From: an uncultured Bryobacteraceae bacterium
GTDB taxonomy: Bacteria > Acidobacteriota > Terriglobia > Bryobacterales > Bryobacteraceae
Assembly (NCBI GenBank): GCA_937921835.1
Contig: CAKZVG010000762.1
Location: 1 to 8,268, forward strand
Direction of reading: 5' to 3'
DNA: 8,268 nucleotides
The position numbers were made by a program, and so were the translations under genes. The stretch's first letter is position 1; each line of letters starts with the position of its first letter. Of this stretch, positions 1 to 4,546 are shown one piece after another. The notes beneath the pieces are model-generated. The model saw only the letters and a list, made by a program, of their open reading frames with translations. It was not told the DNA's origin and made no database searches.

Positions 1-319
1 GGTCTACTGTCTGGAGGGCGCGGACCACCCCGCGCTGGAGTCGCTGTTCGACGCCATGCTCGACCTGTCCGGCGGCGCACGCTTTCAGATCGAGGAGCGG
101 GCGATGCTGGGCGGCATCGTGGCCCTGAAGCACCCCGGTGCGGCGTGGACCCCAACGCTCGAGAAAGAACCCCTCTACGCCAGCTTCGACGACACCGCCC
201 GCCGCCGGCGGCGCCCGGTGGAACTCACCTTCATTCCCTACTACGCTTGGGCAAACCGGGGACCCGGCGAGATGCGGGTGTGGATTCCCGTGGCGGCTGC
301 GGCGCCGCCGCATCCCTGA
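1..319 (+). CDS. GH127/DUF1680 beta-L-arabinofuranosidase-like protein, C-terminal fragment
   Basis: This is the 3' end of a gene that enters from the left edge. The reading frame begins at base 2 (V-Y-C-L-E-G-A-D) and stops at TGA 317-319, leaving about 105 residues. The sequence VYCLEGAD near the edge and the terminal motif PYYAWANRGPGEMRVWIP are characteristic of the C-terminal beta-sandwich part of GH127 (DUF1680) proteins. Characterised members are beta-L-arabinofuranosidases that release arabinose from plant-type glycans. The (alpha/alpha)6 catalytic barrel and its Glu and Cys catalytic residues would lie upstream, outside the window, so activity cannot be judged. The last residues (VAAAAPPHP) are a short Ala/Pro tail. 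Neighbour: the next gene has the same orientation but lies 291 nt away with its own likely promoter, so cotranscription is not indicated. The family call is confident; the exact substrate is not, because DUF1680 is broad. Confidence 0.85.
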   Translation, partial: VYCLEGADHPALESLFDAMLDLSGGARFQIEERAMLGGIVALKHPGAAWTPTLEKEPLYASFDDTARRRRRPVELTFIPYYAWANRGPGEMRVWIPVAAAAPPHP

Positions 320-475
320 TCCCGGGCATCCGCGGGAGGGCTCGCCAGCCGCGTCTCGCCACCCCGCCACCGCGCGTGGGCCGCGCGGCGAACCCGCTCT
401 GTTTCAGACCTTCGATGCGCTCCGCCACGGACGGCGTGCGTGGTTTCCGCCCGCGGAATACGCACCCCGCGAGTT

Positions 476-481
476 TATAAT
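476..481 (+). promoter_or_regulatory. Candidate -10 element TATAAT for the tandem-MBL gene
   Basis: A perfect sigma70-type -10 hexamer TATAAT sits in otherwise GC-rich DNA (context GAGTTTATAATGCGG). Transcription would start near 487-489 and give a leader of about 120 nt before the ATG at 611. No good TTGACA-like -35 is found 16-18 nt upstream, where the sequence is around GCGGAA, so the promoter may be weak, activator-dependent, or read by another sigma factor. Confidence 0.5.
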
Positions 482-528
482 GCGGAAGTGCCATTCATCC
501 GGGCTCGCGGCGCAGAAACCACCACTGC

Positions 529-562
529 CCGCGCCGCGCACCGGCCCCGGCCGGCGGCGCGG
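529..562 (+). promoter_or_regulatory. GC-rich hairpin in the predicted 5' leader of the tandem-MBL mRNA
   Basis: A perfect 9-bp inverted repeat, CCGCGCCGC (529-537) and GCGGCGCGG (554-562), encloses a 16-nt GC-rich loop. It lies between the likely transcription start near 488 and the ATG at 611. No T-run follows, so it is not an intrinsic terminator. It may only reflect high GC content, or it may stabilise or insulate the leader. Confidence 0.25.
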
Positions 563-596
563 AACTTGAGCGGTTCTGGCGCGCTGCCATGGAGGC

Positions 597-601
597 GGGA
601 G
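597..601 (+). promoter_or_regulatory. Ribosome binding site supporting the start at 611
   Basis: GGGAG at 597-601 lies 9 nt before ATG 611. A second purine block, GGAGG at 591-595, is 15 nt away and too distant. Together with the signal-peptide-like N-terminus, this favours 611 over the in-frame ATG at 440. Confidence 0.5.
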
Positions 602-610
602 ATCAAGAGG

Positions 611-2500
611 ATGCGGGAACTGGCAGTCTTCCTGGCGGCCGCCGCGGCGGCTTTTCCGGCCGGCGTGCGCATCGAGCGGGGTGCGGTGAACAGCGTCGCG
701 CTTCCGGCCGGGGCCGCTATTTACGGGGCGCCGGGAGCCAGGACGGTGCTTGTCACCCACGCGCGGAGGGATGTCCTCTGGGCCGCCGGCGGTGCGGCCC
801 TGATCGTCCCGGCGGGCGAGGCGGGCACCCTCACCGGCGCCGCGGAGTTCTGGCGGCTGTTCCGGAAGGCCCGCTTTCACGATTACGAGCAGCGGACCAC
901 CAAGCTTCCGGAACGCCCGATGGCGATCGCCCGCACCGTCCGTGGCGGCGACATCCTGCGGTTCGGCGCGCTCGAAGTACAGGTCCTCGACACGCCCGGT
1001 TTCACCCCCGGCGCGGTGACGTATCTGTTCACCAGCGCCGGAAAGCGGTACGCCGCCACCGGCGATCTGATCTACAGCGGCGGGCGGCTGCTCGATATCT
1101 ACAGCTTGCAGGATTCCATCGCCGAAACCAGGACTCGCGGCTACCACGGCTTCGCCGCCCGTTCCGGCCGCCTGATCGAGAGCCTGCGCCGGGTGAAGGA
1201 GGCCCGTCCGGACATCCTCGTCCCGGCGCGCGGTCCGCTGATCCATGATCCTGCCGGAGAGATCGAACGTCTCATCGCGCGGCTGCAAGCCCTCCTGGAG
1301 AGCCACTTCGCCACCGACGCCCTGCTCTGGTACTGGGGCGAGGAGAACTGGCGCTTGCGGGCCCGTCTGGCGACCGGCCACCCGCCTCCGCCCCCTCTCC
1401 CGATGGCCCCCCAAAAAGACCTCCCGGACTGGGTGCTCGCCATCGGCAATTCGCGCCTCCTGTTGTCTTCGAGCGGCGCGGCCTTTCTGATCGACGCCGG
1501 GGCGGCGCGCATCGTGGAGCGGCTCGAGGAGCTGCGCCGGCAAGGGCGCTTTCGCGATCTGGAAGGGTTATGGATCAGCCACTACCACGACGATCACACC
1601 AACCACGCCGCCGAAGTGGCGTCCCGTTTTGGCGCGCGGGTGTACTTCGACGAACGCCTGCGGGACATTCTCGAACACCCGGAGCGCTACCGCATGCCGT
1701 GCCTCACCGCGAATCCGGTTTCGGGACAGCCGCTCGGCGACGCGCACTCCTGGCAGTGGCGCGAATTCCGTCTCACGAATTACTATTTTCCCGGCCAGAC
1801 GCTCTATCACGGCGGACTCGCGGTGGAGTGCGGCGGCGAGAAGCTGTTCTTCGCCGGCGATTCGTTCACCCCGTCCGGAATCGACGATTACTGTCTTCAG
1901 AACCGGAACTTCGCCGGCGCCGGCCAGGGATACCATTACTGCCTGGACTTGCTCGAAAAGCTGGGCCGTGATTACTGGCTCATCAATCAACACGTCGCGC
2001 CCATGTTCCGCTTCGATGCCGGTTTCGTGGCCAGGCTGCGCGGCGAACTGGAGAAGCGCGAGCGGATCCTCGCCGGGCTGACGCCGCTGCCCGGCGCCAA
2101 CTACGCGGCCGACGAAGGCTGGGCGCGCCTCTACCCATACGCGGCCCGCGCCCGGCCCGGCGAGGACGCCGTCCTTGAACTGCGCCTTTACAACCACGCC
2201 GCCGGGCCGCTGGCCTTCCGCGTCCGCTGGAACGCGCCGCCAGGCTGGCGCCTGAAAGAGGGTGGGCGGAGCGTCCTGATTCCGCCCCGGAGCGAGGGAA
2301 CGGTCCGGGCCCGCCTCGCCGCCGTCTCTCCTCCGGAGGTGGCCGTCCTGACCGTCGATGTCGCCTTCGCCGGGTTCGATCTGCGGCGCTGGACGGAAGC
2401 GCTCCTGGAGGGCGGGCCTCAGCCCCGCTCTGATGGTCCTGGCCGGCCCCGGCTCCCGCCGGCCGGCAGTCCCCAAGTCCGGTTCAGCGAGCCCCGGTAG
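611..2500 (+). CDS. Exported tandem metallo-beta-lactamase-fold protein, first domain degenerate, with C-terminal beta-sandwich-like domain
   Basis: This is a 629-residue protein. The start at 611 is chosen because it gives MRELAVFLAAAAAAFPAG, a plausible signal peptide, after a purine-rich RBS, so a periplasmic or extracytoplasmic location is inferred. Residues ~19-256 form a first MBL-like domain in which the usual THxHxDH motif reads T49-H-A-R-R-D-V55, the TPGHTPG motif reads TPGFTPG (F131), and the PxHGP motif reads PARGP (R207). Only H50, D54 and D152 remain of the usual ligands, so it is probably catalytically dead. A proline-rich linker (five Pro at 258-262) follows. The second MBL domain (~270-495) is intact: HYHDDH at 324-329, H400, D417 in FAGDSF, and H461 in INQHVAP, enough for a binuclear metal site. 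Residues ~497-600 look like an Ig/NEW3-type beta-sandwich (PGEDAVLELRLYNHA, PPGWRL). The tail is Pro/Arg-rich. The substrate is unknown. It is convergent with the radical SAM gene. Confidence 0.8.
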   Translation: MRELAVFLAAAAAAFPAGVRIERGAVNSVALPAGAAIYGAPGARTVLVTHARRDVLWAAGGAALIVPAGEAGTLTGAAEFWRLFRKARFHDYEQRTTKLPERPMAIARTVRGGDILRFGALEVQVLDTPGFTPGAVTYLFTSAGKRYAATGDLIYSGGRLLDIYSLQDSIAETRTRGYHGFAARSGRLIESLRRVKEARPDILVPARGPLIHDPAGEIERLIARLQALLESHFATDALLWYWGEENWRLRARLATGHPPPPPLPMAPQKDLPDWVLAIGNSRLLLSSSGAAFLIDAGAARIVERLEELRRQGRFRDLEGLWISHYHDDHTNHAAEVASRFGARVYFDERLRDILEHPERYRMPCLTANPVSGQPLGDAHSWQWREFRLTNYYFPGQTLYHGGLAVECGGEKLFFAGDSFTPSGIDDYCLQNRNFAGAGQGYHYCLDLLEKLGRDYWLINQHVAPMFRFDAGFVARLRGELEKRERILAGLTPLPGANYAADEGWARLYPYAARARPGEDAVLELRLYNHAAGPLAFRVRWNAPPGWRLKEGGRSVLIPPRSEGTVRARLAAVSPPEVAVLTVDVAFAGFDLRRWTEALLEGGPQPRSDGPGRPRLPPAGSPQVRFSEPR

Positions 2501-2593
2501 TTCTCCCAACCGGAGACCGCGCCCGCCCGCGAGCAGGTCTTACTGATACTTGGCTACCAACAAGCCGGCAGGAGGCATGGACTCTAAGGCCCG

Positions 2594-2610
2594 GCGCCCC
2601 GCCGGGGCGC
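2594..2610. terminator. Compact hairpin between the two convergent genes
   Basis: A perfect 7-bp inverted repeat, GCGCCCC (2594-2600) and GGGGCGC (2604-2610), has a GCC triloop. It sits immediately 3' of the radical SAM stop codon (minus-strand TGA, 2614-2612) and 94 nt beyond the stop of the tandem-MBL gene. Neither strand has a clear T-run after it. It could serve as a transcript end for either or both convergent genes, but the call rests on position and stem only. Confidence 0.35.
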
Positions 2611-2611
2611 G

Positions 2612-4192
2612 TCAGCGTGGATTCTCGTGGGCTGGACCGGCCGGAACGGCGCCCCGCTCGAACGCCAGCCCCGCGCCCCGTCCGCGCGAACCGTGCCAGT
2701 TCGAAAAGGCTTCCCTCACGATGTGCGCGATCACCCGCCAGTGCCGCGCCGCCAGCCCCAGCCACGACCAGGCGCTCCTCTGCGGGAAGTAAATCCCCCG
2801 GAAGAAGAGCCGCGCCAGGAAATGGCTGATCCGGTATGGAACCGGTTCGTCGCGCAGGGCATGGATCGCCGCTTCGGTGGCCTCCACGCTGTAGGAATCG
2901 CGCCACGCGGCGCGCACCTCCTCTTCCACCTGGCTGATGGTCATCTTCAGCGGCGTGTGCGCCATGCGGAAGGCGGTGAAGTCCATCCAGTGTTTAGGGC
3001 GCGTGAGGCGCCCTTCGGCCAGCAGCCGGTCGTAGAGCGGCGTCGAGGGATACGGCGTCATCTGGCCGAACACCGGCAGCGCGGGCGGCCACTTGCGGAT
3101 TTCCTCGAGCGTTCGGGCCGCCACGCCGGGCGTGTCGTGGTCCAGACCGAATATGAACGACGTGATGGCGTAGACGTTGCGCCGCGCCAGCCGTTCCAGA
3201 ACCGCCCCGTACTCCTCGGGCTTGTTGAAGCCCTTGTTCACGCTGGCCAGGTTGTCCCGGTCGATCGACTCCATGCCGATGAACACCCACTTGCCGCCCG
3301 ACTCGGCGATGAGGTCCACCAGTTCCTCGTCCCGCAGAAGGTTGGCGCTGATCTGGCCGACCCAGGCAAGCTGCGCTTTCGCGGCGATGATGTCGCGCAG
3401 CAGGCTCTTCAGCCTCTTGGCGTTGATGGCGAAGTTGTCGTCCACGAAGAACACCGCGATTTTGCCCCGGCCCCGGTCCGCCCGCGCCTTCAGCCGCACC
3501 AGTTCCTCGACGATGCTTTCGTTGCTCCGGTAGCGGATCGAGTCGCCGAAAAAGCCCGTTACGGTGCAGAACTCGCAGCCGTAGGGACAGCCGCGCCCGG
3601 ACTCGACCGGAATGATGTGGAAGGTCTCCCACGGCACCTGGTAGTGGCGCATAATGGCGCGCGCGGCCCGGGGGATGCGGTTGAACTGGTCCAGATCGAG
3701 GCGGTCCCACGGGATCTGAGGGTAGTTCCGCAGATCCGGCTTGCGCTCCTGTCCGAAGGCGTCCACCGGCGCGTAGTACTCTTGCAGCCGTCCCCGCGCG
3801 GCATCCTCGACGATCCGCGGCCAGGTCTCGTCCGCCTCGCCCACCGCCACGGCGTCGGCGTGCCGCGGCCCGCCGTCCCGGCCGAGGGCTTCGCCGGGAA
3901 GCTCGGTAACATGCGGCCCTCCCATCACCACCCGGATTCCGGCCGCCCGCAGCGCGTCAGCGACCCGGTAGGCCTTGGCGATCATGCGCGTCATCGCTCC
4001 GATGCCTACCAGCCCAATCTGGCGCTCCCGGGCGAAGCGCACCAGTTCTTCGTCCGACATGGGCTGAGTGTTGCCGTCCACCAGAGTCACCTGGTGTCCG
4101 GCCGGCGTCAGCGCCTGGAGGAGAAACATCCACAGGTGCGGCATGAAGTTCCGGGTCACGCCGTTGTCGGGGTTATAGAGAAGTATGTTCAT
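2612..4192 (-). CDS. Cobalamin-binding-domain radical SAM enzyme (class B-like)
   Basis: This is a 526-residue protein with two recognisable domains. Residues ~1-140 form a Rossmann-type B12-binding domain: MNILLYNPDNG, GHQVTLVDGN, IGLVGIGAMT, GGPHVTELPGEAL, ADAVAVGEADETWP. It lacks the DxHxxG motif that supplies a lower histidine ligand, as in other radical SAM cobalamin enzymes such as BchE. Residues ~192-410 hold the radical SAM core, with the [4Fe-4S] motif C202-PYG-C206-EF-C209, then VFFVDDNF (247-254), GMES (306-309) and the PYPSTPLYDRL segment seen in many B12-radical SAM proteins. The C-terminal ~120 residues are helical and basic, similar in position to the DUF4070-type extension of HpnP-like enzymes. 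Characterised relatives perform methylations or ring rearrangements on hopanoids, porphyrins and natural products. The substrate here cannot be assigned. No biosynthetic partner genes are visible. Its ATG lacks a Shine-Dalgarno sequence but overlaps a short upstream ORF. Confidence 0.88.
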   Translation of the reverse strand: MNILLYNPDNGVTRNFMPHLWMFLLQALTPAGHQVTLVDGNTQPMSDEELVRFARERQIGLVGIGAMTRMIAKAYRVADALRAAGIRVVMGGPHVTELPGEALGRDGGPRHADAVAVGEADETWPRIVEDAARGRLQEYYAPVDAFGQERKPDLRNYPQIPWDRLDLDQFNRIPRAARAIMRHYQVPWETFHIIPVESGRGCPYGCEFCTVTGFFGDSIRYRSNESIVEELVRLKARADRGRGKIAVFFVDDNFAINAKRLKSLLRDIIAAKAQLAWVGQISANLLRDEELVDLIAESGGKWVFIGMESIDRDNLASVNKGFNKPEEYGAVLERLARRNVYAITSFIFGLDHDTPGVAARTLEEIRKWPPALPVFGQMTPYPSTPLYDRLLAEGRLTRPKHWMDFTAFRMAHTPLKMTISQVEEEVRAAWRDSYSVEATEAAIHALRDEPVPYRISHFLARLFFRGIYFPQRSAWSWLGLAARHWRVIAHIVREAFSNWHGSRGRGAGLAFERGAVPAGPAHENPR

Positions 4193-4227
4193 AGCAACCG
4201 CAAGGACACCGCCCGGTTTCTCGCCAT
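4189..4227 (-). CDS. Putative 12-codon leader ORF overlapping the radical SAM start
   Basis: On the minus strand, ATG at 4227-4225 opens a 12-residue frame (MARNRAVSLRLL). Its stop TGA (4191-4189) overlaps the radical SAM ATG as ATGA, the classic arrangement for translational coupling. The short ORF has its own GGAG (4238-4235) with a 7-nt spacer, whereas the radical SAM ATG has no purine-rich sequence upstream (context GTCCTTGCGGTTGCT). Translation of the radical SAM gene may therefore depend on ribosomes terminating on this leader. The peptide is basic and resembles no known leader peptide. This is suggestive only; a frame this short arises easily by chance. Confidence 0.35.
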   Translation of the reverse strand: MARNRAVSLRLL

Positions 4228-4296
4228 GGTGGCGCTCCGGGCGCGCGCCACCCCGGCACTGACAACTCGCCAGCCGTTGTCGTTACGGTTTGCTGG

Positions 4297-4316
4297 TCCT
4301 CGGCCCGAGCCGAGGA
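4297..4316. repeat. 8-bp inverted repeat (hairpin) in the divergent intergenic region
   Basis: TCCTCGGC (4297-4304) and GCCGAGGA (4309-4316) form a perfect 8-bp stem with a 4-nt CCGA loop. It lies about 105 nt upstream of the radical SAM ATG and 230 nt upstream of the addB-like ATG. No T-run follows on either strand. It could be a dyad operator or an incidental GC-rich palindrome. Confidence 0.35.
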
Positions 4317-4532
4317 ACGTCAAGCGACAGCGGAATCACCTCCCGGCGGATAGCCAGGTTGGACTTCTCCCCAAAACCAGAGGAACCCCAAGCATAGCAG
4401 CATCCAGGGCTTTCCGCTCGGGCCGGGACAAGTCCGGGTACGCAAGGCGTGCGCGCGAGCCGGTACATGCGATGCGCACGGCCCCGCCCGCGGCCGGCGC
4501 GGGCGCGGGAATTCCGTCCTCGGCGGTTTCGC

Positions 4533-4538
4533 TATACT
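4533..4538 (+). promoter_or_regulatory. Candidate -10 element TATACT for the addBA-like operon, implying a leaderless mRNA
   Basis: TATACT (one mismatch to TATAAT) lies at 4533-4538, 8 nt before ATG 4547. With the usual 6-8 nt between the -10 element and the start site, transcription would begin at or next to the A of the ATG. No Shine-Dalgarno sequence lies between them (GGCCGGGA). No strong -35 was found. If real, this also excludes the in-frame upstream ATG at 4472 as the main start. Confidence 0.4.
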
Positions 4539-4546
4539 GGCCGGGA

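Larger units (their letters stand above)
320..610. other. Intergenic region between GH127 gene and tandem-MBL gene
   Basis: No convincing gene is visible in this 291-nt stretch. The frame of the downstream gene stays open back to an ATG at 440, but that extension is Arg/Pro/Ala-rich, resembles no domain, would bury the -10 element at 476-481, and precedes a better start with a signal peptide at 611. The region therefore reads as the end of one transcript followed by a promoter and a roughly 120-nt leader. No hairpin plus T-run terminator for the GH127 gene is seen. Confidence 0.6.
4193..4546. other. Divergent intergenic region between radical SAM and addB-like genes
   Basis: This 354-nt stretch separates divergently transcribed genes and should hold both promoters. 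Visible elements are the short leader ORF on the minus strand (4189-4227), an 8-bp hairpin (4297-4316), and a -10-like TATACT (4533-4538) for the rightward operon. No convincing -10/-35 pair was found for the leftward gene. Frames are open across the region, but their translations are Arg/Pro-rich and resemble no protein family. No RNA gene or riboswitch was recognised. In particular no B12-riboswitch-like consensus (GCCACTG box) was seen next to the cobalamin enzyme gene. Confidence 0.55.

Noticed and set aside
440..610. In-frame N-terminal extension of the tandem-MBL protein from ATG 440
   Set aside because: It is low-complexity and basic, overlaps the TATAAT element, has no good RBS, and would put a signal peptide-like segment in the interior.
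404..1543. Long minus-strand frame opposite the tandem-MBL gene
   Set aside because: The translation is Gly/Arg/Ala-rich with no recognisable motif. The + strand carries the coherent MBL sequence.
1568..2509. Minus-strand frame opposite the second MBL domain and C-terminal domain
   Set aside because: It shadows a well-supported gene and shows no domain or RBS.
2627..4546. A reading frame on the + strand open antisense to the whole radical SAM gene and continuing in frame into the addB-like gene
   Set aside because: The translation is Arg/Pro/Val-rich and matches no family, while the opposite strand has an unmistakable radical SAM enzyme. Long antisense frames are common opposite GC-rich genes. 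The true rightward gene begins near 4547.
4472..4546. Alternative ATG at 4472 for the addB-like protein
   Set aside because: It adds 25 Ala/Pro/Gly-rich residues with no family resemblance and lies upstream of the TATACT element. Walker A is normally within the first dozen residues of AddB.
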